NCBI GenBank assembly: GCA_945910005.1
Contig: OX246741.1
Span: 296,001 to 360,000 of the forward strand
Length of the DNA: 64,000 nucleotides
Direction of reading: 5' to 3'
Origin: Isoperla grammatica
Taxonomy: Eukaryota; Arthropoda; Insecta; Plecoptera; Perlodidae
The notes under the pieces were generated by a model. It was not told where the DNA came from and made no database searches. It worked only from the letters and a program-made list of their open reading frames with translations. The position numbers and the translations under genes are program-made. Positions within the stretch are counted from its first letter, which is position 1. Every line of letters begins with the position of its first letter. This document shows, piece by piece, positions 1 through 12,589 of this stretch.

Positions 1-153
1 AGAGAATTCAATTCGGGTGGCTTTTGGTTTCGACCAATCGATGTTCCGCTCATTTAGCTTTCACGGGTCCCAATAAACGCAGGGCTATTTGTTTTATCAG
101 CCGCGCTAGTCGCTATTACGCGCACAGAAACAGTTGGCTTGGTAGCTGGACAC

Positions 154-281
154 GGGCCCACGTGACAAGCGCCAGTGTAGGGGTGTACTGTGTTCAGGGC
201 CCACGTGACACTAGCGCCAGTGTAGGGGTGTACTGTGTTCAGGGCCCACGTGACAAGCGCCAGTGTAGGGGTGTACTAAGC
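154..281. repeat. 43-46 bp minisatellite, three copies
   Basis: Three direct copies of a unit beginning GGGCCCACGTGACA and ending in GTGTACTGTGTTCA or a truncated form. The middle copy carries a 3-bp insertion (CACTAGCG versus CAAGCG). Each unit contains CACGTG, an E-box palindrome, but no promoter context is visible, so this is only noted. Confidence 0.85.
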
Positions 282-299
282 TCGATGGGTGAATAAGTG

Positions 300-1590
300 A
301 GAAAGGGAAGTAAAGATTCAATCAGCTTACACGAGTCTCTATCAACGAGGCGATACCTCTAGCCCTGATGTGAGTTTTAGGTATCATAATAAAGGCGGTT
401 CCACGCGCGTTTTACATTTTCTAAAATATGATCTTATTGAACCAAAAACCCAATCTAGCGCTCTCACGGCAAAAATGGCGTTTCAAACATGTTTATTATT
501 TCCAATTCACCCTGCTGTCAACATTCTACGGTGGAACCTGACTTTGCACACGGTTGTACTAAAGGGTTATTCTAAGTCTAGATAGGGACTTTAAAGTATA
601 TCACGGCGTAGAAAAACACTTGTAGCATGCATAACCCTGCGCAAAATCAATTCAAATTCCATCGTAGAACGATAGGCAGACTTAATACTGAACTCGAAAT
701 AAAAAAGCTATACTCGAGGCCACGTTTGGCGCGTTCTCGCTCGAAACGTATTTTCAAAATATTTTCGATCATAGTTTAGCACCAGGTTTTAATGTCAGTT
801 TGAACAAGGTTCATTTTGGGCAGTTTTATATTAACCGTAAAACGCGGGCTGGAGACGACTGAAAACAAATTGGTTCCTGGTCACGTGACCTTGATATCAA
901 AACTGTGTCCTTGAATATCGTTCCATCCCCATTCATACCGACTAACAGTCACAAAAACATTGTCTTACCCTGGGAACGGTTACAGGAAGGTATGGGAGGT
1001 TATTCAACGGGAAAGGTTAAACCCGCACAGCAAGAAAGACGAATTGCGAACAACTTTTAAACGTAATTTCTTGAACTAAGTAATTAAATTACATTCCTTT
1101 GGGAAATAACTTTAACTGAATTTAAAACTAACCATTTCTCTCAATACGTTTTATTGAATTGCCAATAACGTAATTGCATTACAACTAAGTAAAGCAATTA
1201 TTTAAGAAATTGGGTTATACGGATGTTCAAGTCTTATTCATTAGACTATGCCTAACGTTTGCCTCGGGTTGAATACAAGTGAGTGAGTGAAACGTTGGGA
1301 TGGAGGGGGTAAGTTCAAACCCTGATTCTGTTACTCACGTGACAATACCCCAATAAGTAATTCCTTTAGATATAATTTATTTGGATTACCTTAAATATTA
1401 GAGCCCTTTCAGGTGTTAGCATTGAATAAATTTTAAATTTTAAATCCTTTGATATTCGTACTGAACAATTATTTCCTTCCTTTTTGAAACGTTGCTCGAG
1501 TGTTATTTCTATTTTTATCTTGCTGCCTTTATTTCTATAAAAACAGGCTTTTCATCTAGCGCGATACGAAATCTCCCGCTGCAATGCGGC
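300..1590. other. AT-rich DNA without recognised gene
   Basis: Only short open frames occur here and none resembles a known family. The stretch 1080-1250 contains several TAATTA/ATTAC-type words, but no tandem or inverted repeat I can define. No tRNA or transposon end was seen. Confidence 0.5.
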
Positions 1591-1593
1591 GGC

Positions 1594-4296
1594 TGCAATA
1601 ACGGCGCGAAGCAGGAAGCTGTAGTAGTTGCATGGGCAGGGCAGGACGACGACTGCTGCAATAACGGCGCGAAGCAGGAAGCTGTAGTAGTTGCATGAGC
1701 AGGGCAGGACGACGACTGATGCAATAACGGCGCGAAGCAGGAAGCTGTAGTAGTTGCATGAGCAGAGCAGGACGACGACTGATGCAATAACGGCGCGAAG
1801 CAGGAAGCTGTAGTAGTTGCATGAGCAGGGCAGGACGACGACTGCTGCAATAACGGCGCGAAGCAGGAAGCTGTAGTAGTTGCATGAGCAGAGCAGGACG
1901 ACGACTGATGCAATAACGGCGCGAAGCAGGAAGCTGTAGTAGTTGCATGGGCAGGGCAGGACGACGACTGATGCAATAACGGCGCGAAGCAGGAAGCTGT
2001 AGTAGTTGCATGAGCAGGGCAGGACGACGACTGATGCAATAACGGCGCGAAGCAGGAAGCTGTAGTAGTTGCATGAGCAGGGCAGGACGACGACTGCTGC
2101 AATAACGGCGCGAAGCAGGAAGCTGTAGTAGTTGCATGAGCAGGGCAGGACGACGACTGATGCAATAACGGCGCGAAGCAGGAAGCTGTAGTAGTTGCAT
2201 GAGCAGGGCAAGACGACGACTGCTGCAATAACGGCGCGAAGCAGAAAGCTGTAGTAGTTGCATGAGCAGGGCAGGACGACGACTGCTGCAATAACGGCGC
2301 GAAGCAGGAAGCTGTAGTAGTTGCATGAGCAGGGCAGGACGACGACTGATGCAATAACGGCGCGAAGCAGGAAGCTGTAGTAGTTGCATGAGCAGAGCAG
2401 GACGACGACTGCTGCAATAACGGCGCGAAGCAGGAAGCTGTAGTAGTTGCATGAGCAGGGCAGGACGACGACTGCTGCAATAACGGCGCGAAGCAGGAAG
2501 CTGTAGTAGTTGCATGAGCAGGGCAGGACGACGACTGATGCAATAACGGCGCGAAGCAGGAAGCTGTAGTAGTTGCATGAGCAGGGCAAGACGACGACTG
2601 CTGCAATAACGGCGCGAAGCAGAAAGCTGTAGTAGTTGCATGAGCAGGGCAGGACGACGACTGCTGCAATAACGGCGCGAAGCAGGAAGCTGTAGTAGTT
2701 GCATGAGCAGGGCAGGACGACGACTGATGCAATAACGGCGCGAAGCAGGAAGCTGTAGTAGTTGCATGAGCAGGGCAAGACGACGACTGCTGCAATAACG
2801 GCGCGAAGCAGAAAGCTGTAGTAGTTGCATGAGCAGGGCAGGACGACGACTGCTGCAATAACGGCGCGAAGCAGGAAGCTGTAGTAGTTGCATGAGCAGG
2901 GCAGGACGACGACTGATGCAATAACGGCGCGAAGCAGGAAGCTGTAGTAGTTGCATGAGCAGAGCAGGACGACGACTGATGCAATAACGGCGCGAAGCAG
3001 GAAGCTGTAGTAGTTGCATGAGCAGGGCAGGACGACGACTGCTGCAATAACGGCGCGAAGCAGGAAGCTGTAGTAGTTGCATGAGCAGGGCAAGACGACG
3101 ACTGATGCAATAACGGCGCGAAGCAGGAAGCTGTAGTAGTTGCATGGGCAGGGCAGGACGACGACTGATGCAATAACGGCGCGAAGCAGGAAGCTGTAGT
3201 AGTTGCATGAGCAGGGCAGGACGACGACTGATGCAATAACGGCGCGAAGCAGGAAGCTGTAGTAGTTGCATGAGCAGAGCAGGACGACGACTGCTGCAAT
3301 AACGGCGCGAAGCAGGAAGCTGTAGTAGTTGCATGGGCAGGGCAAGACGACGACTGCTGCAATAACGGCGCGAAGCAGGAAGCTGTAGTAGTTGCATGAG
3401 CAGGGCAGGACGACGACGGCTGCAATAACGGCGCGAAGCAGGAAGCTGTACTAGTTGCATGAGCAGGGCAAGACGACGACTGCTGCAATAACGGCGCGAA
3501 GCAGGAAGCTGTAGTAGTTGCATGAGCAGGGCAGGACGACGACGGCTGCAATAACGGCGCGAAGCAGGAAGCTGTAGTAGTTGCATGGGCAGGGCAGGAC
3601 GACGACTGCTGCAATAACGGCGCGAAGCAGGAAGCTGTAGTAGTTGCATGAGCAGGGCAAGACGACGACGGCTGCAATAACGGCGCGAAGCAGGAAGCTG
3701 TAGTAGTTGCATGAGCAGGGCAGGACGACGACGGCTGCAATAACGGCGCGAAGCAGGAAGCTGTAGTAGTTGCATGAGCAGGGCAGGACGACGACTGCTG
3801 CAATAACGGCGCGAAGCAGGAAGCTGTAGTAGTTGCATGAGCAGGGCAAGACGACGACGGCTGCAATAACGGCGCGAAGCAGGAAGCTGTAGTAGTTGCA
3901 TGGGCAGGGCAGGACGACGACTGCTGCAATAACGGCGCGAAGCAGGAAGCTGTAGTAGTTGCATGGGCAGGGCAGGACGACGACTGCTGCAATAACGGCG
4001 CGAAGCAGGAAGCTGTAGTAGTTGCATGAGCAGGGCAGGACGACGACTGCTGCAATAACGGCGCGAAGCAGGAAGCTGTAGTAGTTGCATGAGCAGGGCA
4101 GGACGACGACTGCTGCAATAACGGCGCGAAGCAGGAAGCTGTAGTAGTTGCATGGGCAGGGCAGGACGACGACTGCTGCAATAACGGCGCGAAGCAGGAA
4201 GCTGTAGTAGTTGCATGAGCAGGGCAGGACGACGACTGCTGCAATAACGGCGCGAAGCAGGAAGCTGTAGTAGTTGCATGGGCAGGGCAGGACGAC
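1594..4296. repeat. 63-bp minisatellite, about 43 units
   Basis: A head-to-tail array of a 63-bp unit containing AATAACGGCGCGAAGCAGG and GTAGTAGTTGCATGAGCAGG. Variants are clustered: ACTGATGC units lie mainly between 1700 and 3240, ACGGCTGC units between 3410 and 3870, and the distal end (3900-4290) is almost homogeneous ACTGCTGC. A rare GCAGAAAG variant occurs near 2243, 2621 and 2810, spaced 378 and 189 bp (6 and 3 units), each time in the same context, which implies block duplication. Because 63 is 21 codons and the minus strand has no stops in the unit, all three minus frames are open over long stretches (up to 953 codons). The differences change amino acids freely in each frame, so I treat the frames as a by-product. 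Confidence 0.95.
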
Positions 4297-4299
4297 GCA

Positions 4300-6140
4300 A
4301 GCAATTATACATATACTTAATGCCGAAGCGTGTTTTCAAAAGAATTCCCATTCGAGACGAGATTCGCTGTATAAAGACCTCATCACTTAGGCAACGTCGA
4401 TCTGAAATGTAAATCAACGCTCTTTACCTAAGTCAATATTGAGTTTCAGTTTCCAACCCCGCGAATCTGTTCTATGTCGGGTAAGACTGCTTGTAAGTGA
4501 CGGAGCCATCGAAATCAATTGGAGCTTAAGTAAAGCGTAGGGAACAAAAAGAAAGGGATATACTGATTGAGCAATTACTTGATCTATGGGCAGGTCTTAA
4601 ATACGGAGACATTTTTATCCCGATACAATCTTCACTTTTAATACCTGAACGTTAGGAACAGAAAACGTTCTTCGTTGACCGAAACAAAATAGTACATGAT
4701 TATTTTTGAAGAACTGAATACAAGCTAGTACTATATTGTCATGAAACAAGATGCGTACGAATTTTGATCCTTCTACGATAAAATAACAGAAACAGAAAAA
4801 TGCTGAATTGTCCCGTCCTACTGGAATATTCCATATGTAGCATCACTTAGTAGCATTACTTCTTCCTGTATTCAATGTTCAATGAGAGTATTGGCCGGGT
4901 AAAGGGGCCACCAAACCGTGACGTCTGCAAGGGTCGGGCCAGCCGATAGGTTCTATACTAAGGTACTGGGTCGGGCTTTACTGTGCGGATTAACCTTAGT
5001 ACACATTGGCTTGGCTTAAATTAAACTCAATTCCCTGCAGGTACAAATTTGAATATTACAACACAGCACTGATTTGTTTATCCAGATTTCGGTAATGTGG
5101 GAGCGAGGTATACATTTTCCCTGGCCTTGCTTGTGTATTGTGTAAACCTGTTTATACATCCCTTGCAACTAACTCAAGTTTTGCATCGGCACCTGGTTCA
5201 ACCGGTGTAATGTTAATACGTGGTAGGGCCTATTTACATATAGTGACTTTGTAAGTTGTGTCTAATGTTAACAAAGGTTATTAGGGCATGGGCGGCGAAA
5301 TACTATTCCGACCACCAATTCTTCCTCTTTTTACAAGTAGCTATTGGTCTTCTGCATGTTAAACAGCTTCATAGTTCTTAATGCTTTTAGATGAAGACCA
5401 TTTACGTTTCTATTACTTCTCTGCACCAACGAATGACCCCAGACATCTCAACACTTGGCTTGGAAACCAACACTCTTCTGACAACCGATAGACTGCTATG
5501 ATTTAAAACAAAACTAAGCGATTATTCAGCCCCGCAGTGTGGGACGTTGTTGAGAGGGGTGAGAGGGTGCCGGGGGTGGGGGGGGGGAGAGGTTCCGATA
5601 CCACAGCTAGAATGTGTGAATAATTTCAGCCATCCCTAGCAGCGAACAATAGCGGAGCGACCATATGAGGCTACACCTAGACTAAACACCCTCAATCCGA
5701 GTGGTTTATTAGCAACACCTTTACAATGGTAATTATAAATTTTGTTTACTTTGATATTACTATGCGTACTTGTTTTTTTACCAATTTCTAGAATAATTTA
5801 CAAATATAATTTTAATGTCTATATCTAGTTTTAGTTCGGCCCGGTTGGCTGTATGTTTGCGTTGGAGCTCTTTCCGACAGTCTAATTTCAATCATCATTT
5901 AGCTAAAAACATCCGCACAATACATATTGTACACGGTTTTGAGCTAATCCTGGCTTTATGGTTAATGTATGAAGTTATAGCGATTGTAATAAAAGTTTTT
6001 TTCTGCGGCCTAGGTAGCTTAGCAGTGGCAAGAGCGCCAGTATAAGAACAGCAGAAATATACCGATACGTATAATGAAATACGGTTCTTACAGTAAGCCA
6101 CTAAGAAGTTATTATCAGATTGAGAGTATGTAATATAGAA
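4300..6140. other. AT-rich DNA without recognised gene
   Basis: No convincing coding region. A G homopolymer lies at 5578-5587 inside a GGGGGTGGGG context. The longest open frames (60-80 codons near 5.8-6.1 kb) overlap on both strands, are of unremarkable composition and match nothing I know. Confidence 0.45.
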
Positions 6141-6154
6141 TGTAAAAACCGACC

Positions 6155-6190
6155 TCGCTGGGAGTCGAACCCAGGCTAGAGCTAACCCGA
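6155..6190 (-). other. tRNA T-arm-like fragment
   Basis: On the minus strand the sequence CTGGGTTCGACTCCCAG forms a perfect 5-bp T stem with a TTCGACT loop, i.e. an RNA polymerase III B box. No matching D arm, anticodon arm or 5' acceptor strand was found, so this is probably a SINE head remnant or a decayed tRNA pseudogene and not a functional tRNA gene. Confidence 0.35.
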
Positions 6191-6411
6191 CGTCAACTGG
6201 ACGATATTGTCATTGTAGTGCTCAAGAGTTTGAGCTTGACCGTACAATAGCAGAGAATGTGACGTGTCTATTACTCTTACACTGTTTGTAGAGTGAAATA
6301 ATCATTTTTATTTCATTCAAATCTATTTTGTGAATTTTTTGCTCTCCAACTGACTATTGATCGAACTTTGTTCTTGTTTCAAAACATAAAACGAGAACTC
6401 GAAGCAACGGT

Positions 6412-6413
<2 letters not shown>

Positions 6414-6497
<84 letters not shown>
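6414..6497. repeat. (GA)n microsatellite
   Basis: An uninterrupted AG dinucleotide run of about 80 bp. It creates a spurious Ser-Leu open frame on the minus strand. Confidence 0.95.
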
Positions 6498-6499
<2 letters not shown>

Positions 6500-6501
<2 letters not shown>

Positions 6502-9500
6502 ATACCACTAATTGAATTGAATGTATCCTTCTTCAGAGCGAACTTTGTATTGCCAATACTCTAGTTTATTAAAGAATAGAACACACGTTTTTCTTTACAA
6601 ATTTGTCAATCAAAGTTTGTTTCAAACTTCATTGAAGTGATTGTTCATAAATAACAACAATTATTCATAAAGTTTACCTATATAGAACAAAGAAAAACAA
6701 GTTATGTACATTTAAAAAAACTTGCAAAGAACTATTGTGTCGACATTTGAAATAGTTACCCAAGAAAACTGACGTAGATAATTCTTGTATACGTGTGCTA
6801 GTTAGAAGATAAAAGGAAACATTTGTTTAGTAATAAAGAAGTCTATATTTATTTCGAGTTTTCCTTAGCAGGGTTAAATGTTGACGTTAAAGTTTGGAAT
6901 TAGGTGTTGAACATTGCTTTCTAGCTTCGAAAATACCGGTACGTGCCTTTTATAGGAGAGTTCCAAAGAATGTTTATGGTTTGTAATATTATTCTTTTCG
7001 TGATGTTTTAAATAATGTAAACAAATATATATTTATTTCTGAAGTACAAAAAGAAAAAGGATAAGTTTATGAAGTTATAACATATTACCATACCATCAGC
7101 TTTTCCTAAACAAAAACAAAAACTAGTTATTAACTATCCAGACAAAAAAGAAAGAAGTAAATTGTGAACCCGTAATTAAAAAATTCTGAACCGAACATTG
7201 TGCTTCGGGGTAAAACGAAAAACCCTGAACGAAACGAAAATGCAGAAAACGAATCTTTTGTATCGAAATTATAAAAGTACTTTCTTTTATCCTTCGCGCC
7301 CAATTATTGGAAACACGAACGCTTGTATGCCTTCGAGCAGGCGTCGTCCCGAACACAGCTAATTGGAAATCTCGACTCCATTTTGCAAAGAGATGTCATA
7401 TAATTTGTTGCCAACACGTTGAGGTGCAGAAAAAACTCGAGGCGCGTTCATTAATTGACGTTGATTGTATCTCACACTTCAGGTCAGGAAGGTACATGTT
7501 ATATTTATGTTAGTATTATATTTTGTTTACAGAAGAATGGATTCTGAAGGGGTAGACGGAACGGAAATTGGTCGTTGTCGAAATTAGTAATTTAACTGGG
7601 TTTACAGCACGAGTTAACACGTTCCAGTAACTTGACTTATTATATTCATTATAACTAATAGCAAATAAACCAAGTAAACAATATGACGATGTAATAACAG
7701 GCCCTCTTCAGGACAAGAAAGAAGTATAGGACAGACGTTTATATTGCCGTCGTTTTTCGGTTTTTTCCAACTCGGTAGTGGAGCTTCGAGTCGCCAACTC
7801 ATTTATTTCGATTCTCGGTTTTCGATGACGTATTGATCTACCGAACTGTTCACACAATTGATCGTTTACGAGCAATAATAACATGGAATAAAACTCAGAG
7901 CCTCCTGCATTGAAATCGGAAAGATTATTTGATGTCTTTTCCTTTCAGTCATGGCCCGCTTATCCTCGTAACCTTATTGGCGCCCGGTGAGGTTCCAGCA
8001 TTGCGTCACATTACATAAACCTTTGGAATACGTTTCCCTCGGCGCCCTCGAGTCGGGAGACCAACCTAATAACAGCCAACCCGAGGACCCCATTAGGTTG
8101 GCGAGGCCAACCTTGTTACACCAACCAGCCGACACCTCTCAGACACTCGGCGGAAGATTCGCATTCACAATGTGTGTGTTCTTTGAAAATTGGGTTTCTT
8201 CCTCGCAAAAAGGCAAATTGTTCCCGGGGGTTTCGGGAAGTCTAGCGAAGCTGGAAGCGTTGTGCCCAATTCCCCGTACACGGTGCATAAAGAGGCTGTT
8301 CGAGGGAATCAAAGGATATTTCATGTGGAAATATTTGCTCTCGTGGGACCAGATTAGACGGATTCTCTTCGCACATTAGGACTTGATTTCCACATCTATC
8401 TCGGAAACTTGTTCTCGGTTTGATACTAGGAATCGAGTATGATTGAGTAACATCCGTGCATAGTGGGTCTGGGATGATAAACTACCGTAACTGTGTCCAA
8501 GATATGGGTTGTTTGGTCTATTACTCCTAATAAGAGATCACGATATTCATATTCTATTACAGCCACGCAGACGGAAATCTCAGTGATAAATAGGTATTTA
8601 AAACAGTCTCGTTAGCTTTACAAGTATGATACCATTAATTACTTTTAAACGCATGCATTTAATTAAACTTGTTTTGTTTCTTAAACTTGTAGGAGAATTT
8701 TCAAGAGTAATGGTTACACTCCAAAAGAGTCAGGCACAAAATGTTCATGAGATAAAGCATTTTTAGAATGGAAAAACTTTTTCGTGTAAATGTTTAAAAC
8801 GTAAAATTAAAATTCTAAATCTTACAGGATCGAAAAATGAATCATTTTTAGACTTTTATAACATCAAAATTCAAAATTCAAACATGAAATTTAGTTTATT
8901 ACATCCAATGGATTAGAAAAACTGTACAGGGAGCTTGTATTGTTATGCTTTATAATTCCTGCATTTTAATCAAAGACAATGTTAAAGATTCTGAACAAAA
9001 TTAATTCGGGTACAATATATTTTTGTCTTATATAGTAAAGACACAACAATAATTGCCAATGTGCCATTTAAGCAAAAAATGCATTAAAGAATCTGGTGCA
9101 AAAATGTCGTATTGTGATAAATTGCAAATACATATAATAAGCATGCAGAAGAGTACCGGTATGTTCTATTACTGACGTATTTATACGTCTATAACGCGCA
9201 CCACTGCACCACCGTACAAGGGATTGGTTGTACACTGCGTGAAACAGTGTCGTTAATTGAAGCAAATAAACCCGCAAACTAACTGGGTCTCCCTTAGTTC
9301 CCTTCCTTCTATTCGCACAGGAAAATAAATTTTTATCAAAATACAAAATGAGTAAATAAATCTATTTCTTTGGTATCAGATAAGCTCTCCATTCAATGGA
9401 TCTGACAGTGATACACGAGTTTTTTTAATGAAATTCTAAGAGATGGAGGTGGGAAGTTGGTAATATCTCTCTTGCCAGAGTCCCAGAGGTCGCTACACAC

Positions 9501-9645
9501 GGAGCACCAGCGATCACGGGATACGTGAGCGGAGTCGTCAAGAAACTTGGAGGAGACTGCATCATGGATAGTTGCACTAAACTCACTCGCACTTTAGCAC
9601 ATGCTTCATATTCAAATATAGAACTTACAAACAGCGTGTTCTTTG
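6500..9645. other. AT-rich DNA without recognised gene
   Basis: No recognised gene or element. A small perfect hairpin, AGGTTGGC-GAG-GCCAACCT, lies near 8095-8115 inside a slightly GC-richer patch (7975-8385). The open frame there (130 codons, plus strand) has no recognisable domain and no similarity I can name. Confidence 0.45.
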
Positions 9646-10107
9646 TAGTTTGAAGTACGCTTGGATCATATGGTCAATCAACCCTTGTCATTGGTAGCTT
9701 TCATGGGCTACAATAACCGCAATGTAAGGTGGTACGCTCAGGGCTGTACATAAACCTGAGCAGTGAGCACAACCCCAAGAAATGTAGATCAAGAATATAT
9801 GTTTACCACCCCTGATTTATAATGTCTGAGAGTGTACCTACGCCGTAAGCTATGATTGGTACTCAACTAACGCATTATAGTTTGAAGTACGCTAGTATTG
9901 GATCATATGGTCAACCCTTGTCCATTAGTAGCTTTCATGGGCTACAATAACCGCAATGTAAGGTGGTACGCTCAGGGCTGTACATAAACCTGAGCAGTGA
10001 GCACAACCCAAAGAGATGTAGATAAAGAATATATGTTTACCACCCCTGATTTACAATGTCTGAGAGTGTACCTACGCCGTAAGCTATGATTGGTACTCAA
10101 CTAACGC
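9646..10107. repeat. Tandem duplication of about 230 bp
   Basis: Two direct copies, 9646-9873 and 9878-10107, both starting TAGTTTGAAGTACGCT and ending ACTCAACTAACGC. They differ by a few substitutions and small indels (for example GTCAATCAACCC versus GTCAACCC), so the duplication is fairly recent. No long open frame crosses it and its origin is unknown. Confidence 0.9.
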
Positions 10108-10109
10108 GA

Positions 10110-10755
10110 CCGAGTATGAAACTTTAGTATGTATTTGAAAACACACAGTATATATTCATGACTTCTCAGTAAAAACATTCACATTCCGCTTTGTAACCAG
10201 GCAGAGTGCTAATAAATAGGTTGTAACTTTGTGTATTTTATGGACGTAATATATTGCAAAATAGAAACTTGCTACCTCACCGTAAAACGCGAGTTAGAAT
10301 AGTGCTGCGTGTTCAAAGCTGCTCGTAACCCCGGCCGGAACCTAATCCCGCGCTCCCCCATCGCGTACGAAGGGTATTAAATACCATATTACAGTCCACT
10401 TCTAATCGGTTTTTAAACTAATCTGTAAACAACAGCTGAGCTGCTATATATATACTACAAAGTTACAATGGTTATTAGTGTTTCTAGTAGTTATGCTTAT
10501 TGTTTCCTAACTTCTATAGGGTATTAGCTTCGACTCTTCTAGTCGCCTCGTACGATAGCCAGAGCTACCCCGCTGCGTGTAACATAACTGATAACAAAAC
10601 AAAAACAAAATGTTAATAGATTGACATTCATAATAGCTATGCACCGACGAACAAAGTGATGCGAGTGAGGGGAACAACGGGAACAACGTTGTTCCTTACA
10701 TGGGATTCAAACAGTTGTCCCCTCTCCCCCCATCGTGTGGATCTGCCCTCCAATC
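10110..10755. other. AT-rich DNA without recognised gene
   Basis: Only short open frames; nothing recognised. The next element is a SINE-like head starting near 10760. Confidence 0.4.
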
Positions 10756-10764
10756 GTAACAGAT

Positions 10765-10850
10765 GCCAATAGAGATGGCTCAGTTCTAACGCACGAGGCT
10801 CTAACTCGGGAGGTCGCCGTTTCGATACCCTCTACCGGCAGTGCTGACTT
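10765..10850 (+). mobile_element. tRNA-derived SINE head (degenerate)
   Basis: The stretch AGAGATGGCTCAGTTCTAA resembles a pol III A box, and GGTCGCCGTTTCGATACC about 35 bp later resembles a B box. Its order and wording match the SINE heads near 41.64 kb (minus strand) and 61.28 kb in this window, which supports a family. It is followed by a C18 homopolymer, and the SINE body seen near 41.6 kb is not evident here. Confidence 0.6.
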
Positions 10851-10869
10851 AAGGGTTCAGTCATATTCA

Positions 10870-10887
10870 CCCCCCCCCCCCCCCCCC
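10870..10887. repeat. C18 homopolymer
   Basis: Uninterrupted C run directly after a SINE head. Length may be unreliable because homopolymers are error-prone in sequencing. Confidence 0.9.
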
Positions 10888-10899
10888 TAACCTCACTTA

Positions 10900-12100
10900 T
10901 GTTTCTTTACGCAAATACGTCAGATGTGCTCTAATTCCAAGTCTATCAACAGGTCATGGTCCACGCTACTTGCGAAGTCGCTCTATTTTAAGAAAAAGCA
11001 AACATATTTTCACTGACACAATGATGTCACTTTTTGAAGGTAAACGAATAGAATTAAACTTTGTCTCGCCTAAAATAAAGACTTGACATTTTCCCGTTTA
11101 ACCTTCTTTTTTACGGAACCGATTTAATAGAGACCTCTCTCACATTGTAATGGCTTTATGGTAAAAAAAAGAAGAAAAATCAACTTATTATTTCTCTCTT
11201 GTGTTTCAATGGGGTTAATAAGAACAAGGTTTCTACCCTTGATGGAGTTGTCTGCAAATGAATTTGATCAAGCTTGTTATTCTCAACTGGTTTTGAAATG
11301 TTCTCCAAAAACAATAAAATGAAGCTCATTAATTATTATTTCTTCTGTTCGTTTCGTTTCCAACAGTAATCTTGAATCCTTCTTGTCTTGTTCTTGCTAC
11401 AGCTACGTACGAGAGTCGAAGGTGGGATGAACGACAGGAGAAACAAGTAGAGTACAAGTTTGTCAGGTGTGACGCGATTGACGAGAGAAATATTACTGAT
11501 AATACCGGAACGTGATTTTAGTCTTTAATTATAGCGGTTTAAAAGTTATGTATTTTATCACCTTGACAAAATGTTCTAACGTAAAGGTTTAAAATGTTTT
11601 CATGTGATACATAATCAAATCATTACCCACTCACATCACAGCACGTAATTCAAAGTCAATCTGATTAATGAGACTCGCAATAAACATATCATTGTATTTA
11701 ATGTTACTTTCTGGCGCATTAAAGGAGAGTCAATTAGGCAAATTTAGAATACCGTCCAATGTCCTAAACATTATGTATTTTCAGCTGAAACCTGCCTTAT
11801 TGTATCACTTCAAGACCTCATTATAACGTGTATAACTACTGTCTAATCTTTGGTATAATGCAACATGGTTGGATGGAATATAAGGTCTAGCAGGCCTGAA
11901 CCCTGTCTATAATAAAGTCATCAATCAATAAGTTAATCCATCTCTTCCTCCCGCTTTAATCTCCTAATCTGTTTGACTTACGTCGACAACATCTTTGTTT
12001 CTTTGTAGCTGTATCCGAACGTTCCTAAAACAACTAACACAAACCAGTAGAGAATTCTACAGAGGGTAGATTTGAATCAAGCTGTACTACTTTTCGGGAT
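10900..12100. other. AT-rich DNA without recognised gene
   Basis: No coding region, RNA gene or repeat recognised on either strand. Confidence 0.4.
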
Positions 12101-12116
12101 GTGGTGGAATGGGGTG

Positions 12117-12335
<219 letters not shown>

Positions 12336-12559
12336 GATGGTCTTTATTGAAGGCGGGATTAAGGCCAGTTGGGCCTTCTCTTACATCCAACCTACTTATA
12401 CACTAACAAAAATCAACGTCTCATTCATCCATCCCATTCACTCTATTTATTTTCCATTGACATTATTAAGGGAAGCATGGTCACATTACAACTACCAACG
12501 AGTACATTCTGCCATAATTGGTATTTAAAATAAGTGTTAATTTTTATTAAAATAGTGAT

Positions 12560-12582
12560 TGTGAGAGAGAGAGAGAGAGAGA
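12560..12582. repeat. Short (GA)n microsatellite
   Basis: A second AG dinucleotide run of about 20 bp, 230 bp beyond the large one. Confidence 0.85.
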
Positions 12583-12589
12583 CAATTAA

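Noticed and set aside
1515..4417. Open frames of 929, 597 and 953 codons on the minus strand
   Set aside because: They exist in all minus frames because the 63-bp unit is stop-free and a multiple of three; unit differences change the amino acids in every frame.
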